64,000 nucleotides of DNA from Mycolicibacterium baixiangningiae (GCF_016313185.1 NZ_CP066218.1:2666001-2730000); one strand, 5' to 3'; counted from the first letter of the stretch, positions 31,008-41,156 are shown. The notes: generated by a model not told the origin, from the sequence alone. Made by a program: numbers and translations.

Positions 31008-31904
31008 GTGTCAGGTGGGAAGATGTGGCGCATCGCAGCGATGTTTGCTGTGAGCGGCGCGATGGTGTTGTCGGGATGTGCGAGCGGTACCGATTCGGGA
31101 GGCTCGGGCAGCGAGACGTCGGCGGCCAGCGCGAAGGTCGACGAGATCGCCAACACGGTGCCCGAGGAGATCAAGTCGTCGGGCGAGCTGATCGTCGGCG
31201 TCAACATCCCTTATGCGCCCAACGAGTTCAAGGACGCGAGCGGCAAGATCGTCGGGTTCGACGTCGATCTGATGAACGCGGTCGCCGGCACGCTGGGTCT
31301 CACGCCGGAATACCGAGAGGCCGACTTCGCCAAGATCATCCCGTCGGTCCAGGGTGGCACCTTCAACGTCGGCATGTCCTCGTTCACCGACACCAAGGAG
31401 CGGGAGCAATCGGTCGACTTCGTCACCTATTTCTCCGCCGGCACCCAGTGGGCGCAGCGGCCCGACAATCCGGTCGACCCCAACAACGCCTGCGGCAAGA
31501 AGGTGGCCGTCCAGGCGACCACCTACCAGGAGACCGACGAACTGCCGGCCAAGAGCAAGGCCTGCGTCGACGCCGGTAACCCGGCCATCCAGATCACGCC
31601 GTTCGACGGTCAGGACGCCGCGACCAATGCCGTGGTGCTGGGCCAGGTCGACGCGATGTCGGCGGACTCACCAGTGACCGCCTACGCCATCAAGCAGAGC
31701 AACGGCAAACTGGAAGCCGCCGGGGAACTCTTCGACGCCGCCCCGTACGGCTGGCCGGTGGCCAAGGGTTCGCCGCTCGCGCAGTCGCTGCAGCAGGCGC
31801 TCCAGCACCTCATCGACGAAGGCACCTATGAGGAGATCACGAAGACCTGGGGCGTCGAAGCGGGAATGATCGACAAGCCGGTCATCAACGGAGCGATCAG
31901 CTGA
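31008..31904 (+). CDS. Amino-acid ABC transporter substrate-binding lipoprotein
   Basis: 298-residue family 3 solute-binding protein for polar amino acids. Lipoprotein signal peptide ending in lipobox LSGC, with Cys24 as the lipid-modified residue. The mature protein shows IVGFDVDLMNAVAGTLG and VGMSSFTDTKERE, typical of the family. GTG at 31008 has an agaaagagg ribosome site. First gene of an apparent operon with permease, ATPase and a two-component system. The exact substrate cannot be read from sequence. Confidence 0.9.
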   Translation: MSGGKMWRIAAMFAVSGAMVLSGCASGTDSGGSGSETSAASAKVDEIANTVPEEIKSSGELIVGVNIPYAPNEFKDASGKIVGFDVDLMNAVAGTLGLTPEYREADFAKIIPSVQGGTFNVGMSSFTDTKEREQSVDFVTYFSAGTQWAQRPDNPVDPNNACGKKVAVQATTYQETDELPAKSKACVDAGNPAIQITPFDGQDAATNAVVLGQVDAMSADSPVTAYAIKQSNGKLEAAGELFDAAPYGWPVAKGSPLAQSLQQALQHLIDEGTYEEITKTWGVEAGMIDKPVINGAIS

Positions 31905-31908
31905 CGCG

Positions 31909-32837
31909 ATGACAGCTGTCGAATCGCCGTCACCCACCGCCAGCCCCGCTGCCATAGACGCGGTTCCACTCCGGCATCCCTGGCGGTGGGTGACGGCGGT
32001 CGTCATCGTCATCCTGGTCGGTCTGTTCCTCTACGGCGCCGCCACCAACGACGCTTACCGCTGGTCGACCTACTGGGAGTACCTGTTCAACGAACGGGTA
32101 CTGACCGTCGGTGTCGTCAACACCCTGCAGCTGACCATCTACTCGATGGTGCTGGCCCTCGTGCTCGGCGTGCTGCTCGCGGTCATGCGGCTGTCACCCA
32201 ACCCGGTTTTCCGGGCGGTGTCGTGGGCGTACCTCTGGGTCTTCCGCGGCACCCCGGTGTACGTGCAGCTGGTGTTCTGGGGGCTGCTGCCCACGATCTA
32301 CCAGAACATCCAGCTCGGGGTGCCGTTCGGGCCGTCGCTGCTGCACATCGACCTGCAGTCGCTGTCGTTTCCGTTCGTGCTGGCCATCCTCGGCCTGGCG
32401 CTCAACGAATCGGCCTACATGGCCGAGATCATCCGAGCCGGCATCAGCTCGGTACCCGAGGGCCAGATGGAAGCGTCGACGGCGTTGGGTATGTCGTGGA
32501 GTCTGGCCATGCGGCGCACAGTGCTGCCGCAGGCAATGCGGGTCATCATCCCGCCGACCGGCAACGAGGTGATCAGCATGCTGAAGACCACCTCGCTGGT
32601 CACCGGCGTGCCCTTTGCGCTGGATCTCTACGGCATCACCTCCCGCGAGATCGCCTCGCGCATCTTCGAACCGGTGCCGTTGCTGATGGTCGCCGCCACG
32701 TGGTACCTGATCATCACCAGCGTGCTGATGGTCGGGCAGTACTACCTCGAGCGCTACTTCGCCCGCGGCGTGTCACGCAAGCTCACGTCTCGGCAGCTCG
32801 AAGCGCTCGCCAAGGCACAGTTGGGAGAGCCGCACCC

Positions 32838-32841
<4 letters not shown>
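31909..32841 (+). CDS. Amino-acid ABC transporter permease
   Basis: 310-residue HisM/GlnP-type permease with a hydrophobic N-terminal helix, about five core helices, and the EAA loop [20 protein letters not shown] that contacts the ATPase. A single permease gene is present, so a homodimer is expected. ATG 5 bp after the binding-protein stop; overlaps the ATPase start by 4 bp. Confidence 0.92.
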
Positions 32842-33599
<758 letters not shown>

Positions 33600-34748
33600 G
33601 TGCCGCAGCGGGTGGACCCCGCCGCACCGCTGTGGCGGGCGGCGCAGGTCTTTCGGCTCCTGAGCTGTCTGTACGCGCTCGGTTTCCAGATCGCGGTCAA
33701 CGACGACCTCGACCGGCGGGCGGTTGCGTGGGCACTGTTCGCGGTGCTGATGGCGTGGAGCGCTGCGTGTGCGGTCGCCTATCTGCAGGGGTTCGGCCGC
33801 AGGGCCGGCTGGGTGACGGCAGAGGTCGCCGTCGTGGTGGTTCTGATGTTGTCGACCGGACTGGTCGCCGACGATCAGTGGGTGGCCGACAACCAGTCCT
33901 GGCCGACCACGCTGTGGGCGACCAACGCCGTGATCTCCGCGGCGATCCTGCGCGGACCGGTGGCGGGCATGGTGACCGGCCTGGTGGTGATGGCGGCCTC
34001 AACCGTCCTGAAGGGCTACGTCAGCATCAACGTGTTCCGCAACGCCACCATCGTCATCGAGCTGGCGGTGGGGCTGGTGGTCGGAATGGCCGCCCAGACC
34101 GCACGCCGCGCCCACGCCGAACTCGAGCGTGCCACCCGGCTGGCCGCCGCGCTCGAGGAACGTGAGCGACTCTCCCGTCACGTCCACGACGGCGCCATCC
34201 AGGTCTTGGCGCTCGTCGCGCGACGCGGCAGGGAGATCGGCGGGGCGACAGCACAATTGGCCGAGCTCGCCGGCGAGCAGGAACGTGCGCTGCGCCGCCT
34301 GGTCAGCGACGTCGACACCCCTGGTGCCGCCGGAACCCACGCCGATGTCGGCGCCATGTTGCGCCGCCGCGCGTCCGACCGGGTGTCGGTCAGCCTGCCG
34401 CCCGAACCGGTGCTCCTCGACTCCGAGGTGGCCGCCGAACTCTGCGCTGCCGCGGTCAACGCGCTCGACAACGTGGCCGCCCACGCCGGCCCGGAGGCCA
34501 AGGCATACGTGCTGGTGGAGGACCTCGGTGACGCGGTGACGGTCAGTGTGCGCGACGACGGCCCCGGCATTCCCGCCGGACGGCTGGCACAGGCTGCCGC
34601 GGAAGGCAGGATGGGAGTGGCGAAATCGATTGTGGGACGCATTGATTCGCTGGGCGGTGTTGCCGAGTTGCACACCGGACCGGACAGCGGCACGGAGTGG
34701 GAGCTGACGGTGCCGCGGCGACGACGGCAGGATGGTGGCCGTGGCTGA
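33600..34748 (+). CDS. Sensor histidine kinase, MacS/DUF5931-like
   Basis: 382 residues. About five or six N-terminal hydrophobic segments (DUF5931-like sensor), a short coiled linker, then a HisKA_3 dimerisation motif RLSRHVHDGAIQVLAL with the phospho-accepting His, and an HATPase_c domain with N-box ALDNVAAHAG and G-box DDGPGIP. GTG start immediately after the ABC ATPase stop. It overlaps the response regulator gene by 17 bp. Expected to phosphorylate that regulator. The stimulus is unknown; co-transcription with an amino-acid transporter suggests an amino-acid-related signal. Confidence 0.88.
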   Translation: MPQRVDPAAPLWRAAQVFRLLSCLYALGFQIAVNDDLDRRAVAWALFAVLMAWSAACAVAYLQGFGRRAGWVTAEVAVVVVLMLSTGLVADDQWVADNQSWPTTLWATNAVISAAILRGPVAGMVTGLVVMAASTVLKGYVSINVFRNATIVIELAVGLVVGMAAQTARRAHAELERATRLAAALEERERLSRHVHDGAIQVLALVARRGREIGGATAQLAELAGEQERALRRLVSDVDTPGAAGTHADVGAMLRRRASDRVSVSLPPEPVLLDSEVAAELCAAAVNALDNVAAHAGPEAKAYVLVEDLGDAVTVSVRDDGPGIPAGRLAQAAAEGRMGVAKSIVGRIDSLGGVAELHTGPDSGTEWELTVPRRRRQDGGRG

Positions 34749-35397
34749 CGACGGGCCGACCACCGTGATGGTGGTCGATGACCACCCCATCTGGAGGGAT
34801 GCGGTGGCCCGCGATCTCGCCGACGACGGCTTCGCGGTGGTCGCGACCGCCGACGGGGTCGCGACGGCCCGGCGCAGGGCGGGGGTCGTCAAGCCGGCGG
34901 TGGTGGTGATGGACATGCGGCTGACCGACGGTGACGGCGCCCAAGCCACCGCCGAGGTGCTGGCCGTCTCCCCGGTGTCGCGAGTGCTGGTGCTGTCGGC
35001 GTCCGATGAGCGGGAGGACGTCCTCGAGGCGGTGAAGGCCGGTGCGACCGGCTATCTGGTCAAGAGCGCGTCCAAGGCCGAACTGAGCGCAGCGGTCCGG
35101 GCCACCGCCGAGGGCCGCGCGGTGTTCACCCCGGGGCTCGCCGGGCTGGTCCTGGGGGAGTACCGCCGCATCGCGCAGCGGCCGGACGCCGACGCCTCGG
35201 TGCCCACGCTGACCGAACGCGAGACCGAGGTGTTGCGTTACGTGGCGAAAGGGCTTACGGCCAGACAGATCGCCGCACGGCTGTCGCTGAGCCACCGCAC
35301 CGTCGAGAACCACGTGCAGGCGACCTTCCGGAAGCTGCAGGTGGCCAATCGGGTCGAGTTGGCGCGCTATGCGATCGAGCACGGCCTCGACGAATAG
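34732..35397 (+). CDS. NarL/LuxR-family response regulator
   Basis: 221 residues. Receiver domain with acidic pair in VVDDHP, phospho-acceptor Asp61 in VVVMDMRLTDG and the conserved Lys in GYLVKSASK. LuxR-type HTH near residues 160-210: LTERETEVLRYVAKGLT followed by SLSHRTVENHV. ATG 34732 or GTG 34741 are both inside the kinase gene. Cognate of the upstream kinase. Confidence 0.92.
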   Translation: MVAVADDGPTTVMVVDDHPIWRDAVARDLADDGFAVVATADGVATARRRAGVVKPAVVVMDMRLTDGDGAQATAEVLAVSPVSRVLVLSASDEREDVLEAVKAGATGYLVKSASKAELSAAVRATAEGRAVFTPGLAGLVLGEYRRIAQRPDADASVPTLTERETEVLRYVAKGLTARQIAARLSLSHRTVENHVQATFRKLQVANRVELARYAIEHGLDE

Positions 35398-35403
35398 CGA
35401 AGT

Positions 35404-35419
35404 CGGGTAGTCCTACTCA
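35404..35419. promoter_or_regulatory. Imperfect dyad that could be a site for the upstream response regulator
   Basis: cgggtagtcctactca holds the inverted half-sites GGGTAG and CTACTC around a TC spacer (one mismatch). On the minus strand it begins TGAGTA, resembling the TGAGTAC-N2-GTACTCA box I recall for Streptomyces MacR, whose partner kinase belongs to the same family as the one encoded upstream. Located between the regulator and the DUF2339 gene. Confidence 0.35.
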
Positions 35420-35454
35420 TCCGCTCCGGCGCCCGCGCGCCCACGATTGAGTTC

Positions 35455-37257
35455 ATGACCGAATCGCACCATGCCGTCCTCGCGCGACTGTCGACCGACT
35501 TCGCGGCGATCTCCCGGCAGCTCGCCCGGGTGTCGTCGGACCTGACTGAGCTGGACCGGCTGCTGGCCGCCGGGTCACCCCGGCCGCAGCCCGCGCCGGT
35601 GCCCGCGCCCCCACCGGTGTGGCCGCAGTACGCGCCGCCCCCAACGCCACCGCCGGTCGTGCTGCCGCCACCGCCGCGTGTTCCCCGTGTGCCCCGTGTT
35701 CCGCGGGAGCGCTCGGAAGGCTGGATCGGCAAGGCGCTGGCGGTGGCCGGCGTCGCGGTGACGCTGATCGGTGTGGTGCTGCTGCTGGTGCTGGCGGCGC
35801 AGGCCGGCATCCTGCGCCCGGAGATTCGCGTCGGAGCCGGCGCTCTGCTCGCCGCGGGGCTCGTCGCCGCCGGGTGCCGGGTCAATCGCAGCGACGGTGG
35901 CCGGGTGGGCGGTATCGCGTTGACAGCCACCGGGATCGCAGCGGCGTACTTCGACGTCATCGCCGTCACCACCATTTACGAATGGGTCGCCGCACCCGTC
36001 GGTCTGGTGGTGGCCGCGGTCGTCAGCGGGGGAGGCCTCGCGTTGGCCCGCCGATGGGACAGCGAACACCTCGGCCTGTTGGTCCTGGTGCCGCTGATCA
36101 CGCTCGCCCCGGTACTCACCGAGGGGGTGACGCTGTTGCTGGTGGCGTTCATGCTCGCGTTGTCCGCCGCGACGTTGCCGGTGCAACTCGGCAGGGACTG
36201 GACCTGGCTGCACGCGGCGCGGACCGCGGCGGCCACGCTGCCGCTCCTGGTGGCGCTCGCCGCAGCGGCGGTCGACGGCGATCACGATCTCCTGCTGGCC
36301 GCGGCTTGCGGCATCGCGGCGCTGCTCGCACTGGCCGGTGCCCTGCTGGTGCTGCCGCACACCGCCCGGCGTGCGGTGCTGGCGCTGCTCACCGCGGCGG
36401 GCGTCGCGCCGGTGCTGTGCGTATCGCTGACCGCCGACCGCGTGGTGGCCGCGCTGATGATCGCCGCACTGGCTGTCGCGCTGCTGGCGATCGTGCTGAG
36501 TGCGCAATGGCTTCCGGCGGTCTCGGGCGTGGTCGGGCAGATCTGGTCGGCACTGTCGGCGGTGAGTGCGCTGATCGCGGTCACCGTCGCATTCGACGGT
36601 GAAGTCGCCGCGCCGCTGCTGTTGGCGATGGCGGTCGTGGTCGCCGTGGCCGGTCGGCATGACGCCGTCGCGCGCTGGTCAGCGCTCGGCTTCGCGGTGA
36701 TCGGCGGCGCGCTGTATGTCGCCTACGTGCCGCCGTCGGCGTTGGTCCGCGCGGTGACGCTCAGCGCCCCGGATGCGGTGTCGATTCTCGTCTCCAGCGT
36801 GCTGCTGATCGCCGCGGCCGGAGCGATCGCCGTCGGATGGCTGGGCCGCGTTACCGGAGACACCGTCCGCGCGCTGTGTGTCGCGACGGCCACGGTGGCC
36901 GGATATGCCGTGACGGCGTTCATGGTGACTGCGGGCGTTCTCGTCGGCGGGACCGGCGGTGGCTTCTTCGCCGGGCATGTGGCGGCCACGATCTGCTGGA
37001 TCGGCGGCGCCGCGGCCTTGTTCGGCTATGCCGCGCGCCGTCCCAGAGCGGATCGCCCGCTGGCCATCGGCGCCGGCTTGGCGCTGGTGTCGGCGGCGAT
37101 GGCCAAACTCTTCCTGTTCGACCTGGGCACCCTCGACGGGATCTTCCGGGTGACGGTGTTCCTGGTGGTCGGGATGATCCTGCTCGGCATGGGCGCCGGC
37201 TACGCCCGGATACTCGCCGGGAAAGACCAGCGGGATGTGACGACGATCACCCAGTAA
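35455..37257 (+). CDS. DUF2339 polytopic membrane protein
   Basis: 600 residues. N-terminal helical segment (SRQLARVSSDLTELDRLLA), a long proline-rich linker (residues ~40-85 with PPP runs), then about 14 or more hydrophobic helices characteristic of DUF2339, ending before a short tail. ATG at 35455. No enzymatic motif seen. 57 bp after the response regulator and possibly under its control. Function unknown. Confidence 0.75.
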   Translation: MTESHHAVLARLSTDFAAISRQLARVSSDLTELDRLLAAGSPRPQPAPVPAPPPVWPQYAPPPTPPPVVLPPPPRVPRVPRVPRERSEGWIGKALAVAGVAVTLIGVVLLLVLAAQAGILRPEIRVGAGALLAAGLVAAGCRVNRSDGGRVGGIALTATGIAAAYFDVIAVTTIYEWVAAPVGLVVAAVVSGGGLALARRWDSEHLGLLVLVPLITLAPVLTEGVTLLLVAFMLALSAATLPVQLGRDWTWLHAARTAAATLPLLVALAAAAVDGDHDLLLAAACGIAALLALAGALLVLPHTARRAVLALLTAAGVAPVLCVSLTADRVVAALMIAALAVALLAIVLSAQWLPAVSGVVGQIWSALSAVSALIAVTVAFDGEVAAPLLLAMAVVVAVAGRHDAVARWSALGFAVIGGALYVAYVPPSALVRAVTLSAPDAVSILVSSVLLIAAAGAIAVGWLGRVTGDTVRALCVATATVAGYAVTAFMVTAGVLVGGTGGGFFAGHVAATICWIGGAAALFGYAARRPRADRPLAIGAGLALVSAAMAKLFLFDLGTLDGIFRVTVFLVVGMILLGMGAGYARILAGKDQRDVTTITQ

Positions 37258-37276
37258 ATTGGATTCGTTCCAGATT

Positions 37277-37284
37277 AGGAGGTG
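37277..37284 (+). promoter_or_regulatory. Near-perfect Shine-Dalgarno of dps
   Basis: aggaggtg lies 11 bases before the ATG at 37296. It fixes the dps start, since the frame is open for several hundred bases upstream inside the DUF2339 gene. Confidence 0.8.
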
Positions 37285-37295
37285 TTGTAACAGAC

Positions 37296-37784
37296 ATGAA
37301 CACGACACGTCGCACTGAAGCTGAAGTCCAGGGTTTCACGGCCTCGCCGGAGTTCGCCGCCAACCTGCAGCGGGTTCTGGTCGACCTGATCGAGCTGCAC
37401 CTGCAGGGCAAGCAGGCGCACTGGAACGTCGTCGGCACCAACTTCCGCGATCTGCACCTGCAGCTCGACGCGCTGGTCGACTTCGCCCGCGAGGGCAGCG
37501 ACACGATCGCCGAGCGGATGCGGGCTCTCGACACGGTTCCCGACGGCCGCTCCGACACCGTCGCGGCAACGACCAGCCTGCCCGAATTCCCGGCCTACGA
37601 GCGCAGCACCGGTGAGGTGGTCGATCTGATCACCGTGCGGATCCACGCCGCCGTCGACACCATGCGCACTGTCCACGACGCGATCGACGCGGAGGACCCG
37701 AGCACCGCCGACGTCCTGCATCAGCTGATCGACGGCCTCGAAAAGCTCGCCTGGTTGATCAAATCCGAGAACCGGAAGGTCTAA
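37296..37784 (+). CDS. dps: Dps-family ferritin-like DNA-protection protein
   Basis: 162 residues forming the four-helix ferritin-like subunit that assembles into dodecamers, oxidises and stores iron, and often binds DNA. Ferroxidase residues typical of Dps are in QAHWNVVGTNFRDLHLQLDALVDFAREGSD (in pieces: HWNV, LDALVDF, GSDTIAERM). Length and locus resemble the second Dps of M. smegmatis. It lacks a long basic C-terminal tail, so DNA binding would have to use other surfaces. Confidence 0.9.
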   Translation: MNTTRRTEAEVQGFTASPEFAANLQRVLVDLIELHLQGKQAHWNVVGTNFRDLHLQLDALVDFAREGSDTIAERMRALDTVPDGRSDTVAATTSLPEFPAYERSTGEVVDLITVRIHAAVDTMRTVHDAIDAEDPSTADVLHQLIDGLEKLAWLIKSENRKV

Positions 37785-37791
37785 ATCCGCG

Positions 37792-37816
37792 CACGACGGG
37801 TACTAGTCCCGTTGTG
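37792..37816. promoter_or_regulatory. Inverted repeat between dps and the SRPBCC gene
   Basis: cacgacggg and cccgttgtg are complementary over 9 positions (one G-T), separated by tactagt. The right arm ends on the GTG of the next gene, 8 bp after the dps stop. As RNA it could end dps transcription, although no U-run follows. As DNA it resembles a GGG-N8-CCC NarL/DosR-type box with one base less spacing. Confidence 0.4.
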
Positions 37817-38266
37817 ACTGTGACCCGAGATATCGCTGCCTCGCGCCAACGCGTCTGGGATGTGATCGCCGACGGCTGGACGTATTCGCAGTGGGTGGTG
37901 GGCAACAGCCGGATGCGGGCCGTGGACCCTCGGTGGCCCGCGCCCGGCTCCACCATCCACCACTCGATCGGTGTCTGGCCGGCACTGCTCGACGACGAAA
38001 CCGTCGTGGAAGAGGCCACCCCGCCGGAACGGCTCGTGATGCACGCTAAAGGGCGGCCGATCGGGAGTGCCCGAATCATCTTGGAGCTCAGCGAGATTCC
38101 CACAGGGTGTCGCATCTCGATGCAGGAGTTCCCGATCAGCGGCATCGGCAAGCTGATGCCGGAGCGGCTCGCCGATGCAGCCGTGTGGCCCCGCAACAAC
38201 GAAACGCTGCGGCGGCTCGCCTTCCTCGCCGAGCGTCGTGACGACAGTGACGTCGACGGTAACTAG
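37814..38266 (+). CDS. SRPBCC (START-like) family protein
   Basis: 150 residues with the polyketide-cyclase/START fold pattern: N-terminal RDIAASRQRVWDVIADGWTYSQWVVG, then alternating strands and a long C-terminal helix (PRNNETLRRLAFLAERR). Binds a hydrophobic ligand in this family; the ligand is unknown. GTG start at 37814. Overlaps the following FAD oxidoreductase by about 29 bp, suggesting the two act together. Confidence 0.8.
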   Translation: MTVTRDIAASRQRVWDVIADGWTYSQWVVGNSRMRAVDPRWPAPGSTIHHSIGVWPALLDDETVVEEATPPERLVMHAKGRPIGSARIILELSEIPTGCRISMQEFPISGIGKLMPERLADAAVWPRNNETLRRLAFLAERRDDSDVDGN

Positions 38267-39845
38267 CGCCGACGCCGTCGTCGTCGGCGCCGGGCACAAC
38301 GGTCTGGTCGCTGCCGCGCTGATGGCCGACGCAGGCTGGGACGTCGTAGTGCTCGAGGCGCAGCCCGAACCCGGCGGCGCCGTCCGCAGCGCCGAACGCA
38401 TCCCCGGCTACACCAGCGATCTGTACAGCGCGTTCTATCCGCTGTCCGTCGCGTCGCCGGTGCTGTCGGGTCTGCACCTCGAGGACCACGGCCTGCAGTG
38501 GACGCATGCGCCCGCGGTGGTGGGGCACCCGCGCTCGGCCTCCGACGAGGACGCGCCGGTGATCTACCGCGACATCTCCCGCACCGCCGAGGAACTCGCG
38601 CGGCACCATCCCGCCGACGGCGACAACTGGCTGCGGCTGTTCGACCTCTGGCAGCAGGTCAAGGACCCTCTGCTGACCAGTCTCTTCTCACCCTTTCCTC
38701 CGGTGCGCGGCGCGGTCGGGCTGCTGCGCACACTGGGGACCGCCGACGCGCTGCGACTAGTCCACCGCCTGGTGCTGCCGGCCGGCGAGATGGCCAGACA
38801 ACTCTTCGACGGTGATGCGGCGCGGCTGCTGCTGCTCGGCAATGCGCTGCACGCCGATGTCCCGGTCGACGCCCCGGGCAGCGGCGTCATGGGTTTCATG
38901 CTGATCATGATGGCGCAGGACGGGGGATGGCCCGTTCCGGTCGGCGGGGCGGGACAACTCACCGCGGCCCTGGTCAACCGGGCCCGCGCCGCGGGTGCGC
39001 AGATCGTGTGCGACCAACCGGCCAGCGAGATACAGGTGCGCGGCGGCCGGGCCGTCGGCGTGCGCACTGCCGACGGCCGGTCGATTTCCGCGCGACGCGC
39101 CGTGGTGGCCGACGTGTCGGCGCCCGCGCTGTACCGGGACCTGCTGCCCGCCTCGGCCGTACCTCCCCGGGTGCTCGAGGATCTCGAGCACTTCACCTGG
39201 GACACCCCGGTGCTGAAGATCAACTACGCGCTGGACGCGCCGATACCGTGGCGTTCGAAGAACCTCAACGAGGTGGGGACGGTGCACCTCGGCGCGGACG
39301 TGGACGGACTGGTCCGCTGGATGGCCGACCTCAACACCCGTACCGTGCCGGACAATCCGTTCATGCTGTTCGGTCAGATGACGACCGCCGATCCGACGCG
39401 CTCCCCAGAGGGCACCGAAAGTGCCTGGGCCTACACGCATCTGCCTCGGGACGTCACCGACGACGAATCGGCTGACCGATTGTCCGAGGCGGTCGACCGG
39501 GTGCTGGAGGAGCATGCGCCGGGCTTCACCGATCAGGTCGTCGGCAAGTTCATCCAGCGTCCCTCCGAGCTGACCGCATCGGATGCGAACCTCGTCGGGG
39601 GTGCGGTCAACGGCGGCACCGCCCAGCTGCAGCAGCAACTCATCTTCCGGCCGACGCCGGGATTCGGCCGCGCGGAGACGCCGATCGAAGGGCTGTTCCT
39701 GGGCAGCGCGGGTGCTCACCCGGGCGGGGGCGTGCACGGAGTCTGCGGGAGCAACGCGGCGCGGGCCGCTCTGGCGAGCGACGGGGTGACCGGTTGGCCG
39801 CGCAGGCGGATCAACCAGCTGGTGATGTCACTGTTCGTCCGGTAA
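38238..39845 (+). CDS. Phytoene desaturase-like FAD oxidoreductase
   Basis: About 535 residues of the NAD(P)/FAD-dependent CrtI-like family. The N-terminal Rossmann motif VVVGAGHNGLVAAAL (residues ~15-29) is followed by VLEAQPEPGGAVRS. A C-terminal FAD-contact motif lies at LGSAGAHPGGGVHGVCG. GTG at 38238 or 38247 is preferred; the longer frame lies inside the SRPBCC gene. The 3' end overlaps the convergent cyclase gene by 35 bp. No carotenoid synthesis genes are adjacent, so the substrate is open. Confidence 0.85.
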   Translation: MTTVTSTVTSADAVVVGAGHNGLVAAALMADAGWDVVVLEAQPEPGGAVRSAERIPGYTSDLYSAFYPLSVASPVLSGLHLEDHGLQWTHAPAVVGHPRSASDEDAPVIYRDISRTAEELARHHPADGDNWLRLFDLWQQVKDPLLTSLFSPFPPVRGAVGLLRTLGTADALRLVHRLVLPAGEMARQLFDGDAARLLLLGNALHADVPVDAPGSGVMGFMLIMMAQDGGWPVPVGGAGQLTAALVNRARAAGAQIVCDQPASEIQVRGGRAVGVRTADGRSISARRAVVADVSAPALYRDLLPASAVPPRVLEDLEHFTWDTPVLKINYALDAPIPWRSKNLNEVGTVHLGADVDGLVRWMADLNTRTVPDNPFMLFGQMTTADPTRSPEGTESAWAYTHLPRDVTDDESADRLSEAVDRVLEEHAPGFTDQVVGKFIQRPSELTASDANLVGGAVNGGTAQLQQQLIFRPTPGFGRAETPIEGLFLGSAGAHPGGGVHGVCGSNAARAALASDGVTGWPRRRINQLVMSLFVR

Positions 39846-41130
39846 CGGGGAGTTCGACCGCCTCGCGAACCGCGTCGTCGTCGCGCCGGCCGACCAGGTA
39901 CCAGGTGTGCATCACGCCCTTGCCCTTGACGTCGACGTCACCGCGCTCCTCGAGGACGAACGAGTGCCTGATGCGCTCATACACGTTGTGCGGCACCTGA
40001 ATTCGCCCCTCGATATCGGTGGTTTCCATGCGGGAGGCCACGTTGACGGCGTCCCCCCACACGTCGTAGAAGAACTTGCGCGCACCCACCACACCCGCGA
40101 CCACCGGTCCGGACGCCAGGCCGATGCGCAGCGGCACCGCGCGTCCGAGCGGATCCTCGAGGTCTGCGACCGCCTCTGCCATGTCGAGGGCCAGGCACGC
40201 CAGGGCTTCGGCATGGTCCGACCGCGGCCTGGGCACTCCGCTGACCACCATGTAGCTGTCCCCGCTGGTCTTGACCTTCTCGAGGCCGTGGCGGTCGACG
40301 AGCCCGTCGAGGTCGGTGTAGAGCCGGTCGAGGAATCGGACCAGATCGGTGGGGGAGATGTCGCTGGCCCGCTTCGTGTAACCGGCGATGTCGGCGAACA
40401 GAATCGACGCGTCGTCGTATCGGTCCGCGATGATCGTGTGCGTCGGGTCCTTGAGGCGCTCGGCGACCGACGCGGGCAGGATGTTGGCCAGCAGCTTCTC
40501 CGATCGCTGGTACTCCGCCTCCATCGCTCGTTCGGCGCGGTCGGTCTCGCGCACCGCGTACCAGACCGTGGCGAAGACCATGATCGTCGCGGATACGGCG
40601 GACAGGACGAAGCCGACCGTCAGCATCCACGACGGTCGCAGTCCGCGGTCCTCGGGTACCGCCAATTCTATGGCGATACAGGCGCCCAGGCCCAGTGTGA
40701 CGATCACCGCGGACATCACGATGCGTTCGATGCCCAGCACGAGCACCACCAGCGATGCGGCCACGAGGTAGTAGAACTGCAGACCGGAGTTGGTGCCGAC
40801 GGAATAGCAGATGAACGTCACCGACAGATAGGCGAGCACGAAGAACGTCAGCGGCGCGACCAACTCACCGAAGCGGTAGAGCAGCGGTATGCCCAGGAAG
40901 AGGGCCGCGAAGACGAGGTTCAGCACCCCGATCCACCAGCCGGGACCACCCATGACCAGCTGGAGGGTCCCGAAGACGGCGGAGACGGTCGCCGCGATCC
41001 AGATCGCGATCGTCAGCACACGCAGCCTGCGCAGGACGGCCTCGGCGTAGTGCCGGGTGCGCGCGGGCATGCGGTTCTGCAGCGCCACCTCCGGCATGCA
41101 CACTGTGCGACGGCCTTGGCCTTCAGCCAT
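39811..41130 (-). CDS. cya: Membrane-anchored class III adenylyl cyclase (Rv1625c type)
   Basis: Makes cAMP from ATP. 439 residues: basic cytoplasmic N-terminus, six hydrophobic helices (about residues 40-200), a linker helix, then the cyclase domain. Catalytic residues are visible: metal Asp in ILFADIAGYT (near 245), substrate-specifying Lys and Asp in EKVKTSGDSYM (near 285), and Asn/Arg in WGDAVNVASRM (near 360). This is the mammalian-like half-cyclase arrangement of Rv1625c, acting as a homodimer. ATG 41130 (MAEGQG) is preferred to an upstream Arg-rich extension. Confidence 0.93.
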   Translation of the reverse strand: MAEGQGRRTVCMPEVALQNRMPARTRHYAEAVLRRLRVLTIAIWIAATVSAVFGTLQLVMGGPGWWIGVLNLVFAALFLGIPLLYRFGELVAPLTFFVLAYLSVTFICYSVGTNSGLQFYYLVAASLVVLVLGIERIVMSAVIVTLGLGACIAIELAVPEDRGLRPSWMLTVGFVLSAVSATIMVFATVWYAVRETDRAERAMEAEYQRSEKLLANILPASVAERLKDPTHTIIADRYDDASILFADIAGYTKRASDISPTDLVRFLDRLYTDLDGLVDRHGLEKVKTSGDSYMVVSGVPRPRSDHAEALACLALDMAEAVADLEDPLGRAVPLRIGLASGPVVAGVVGARKFFYDVWGDAVNVASRMETTDIEGRIQVPHNVYERIRHSFVLEERGDVDVKGKGVMHTWYLVGRRDDDAVREAVELPVTGRTVTSPAG

Positions 41131-41156
41131 CGTGGCAGCGTATCGCCGTCGGGGGC

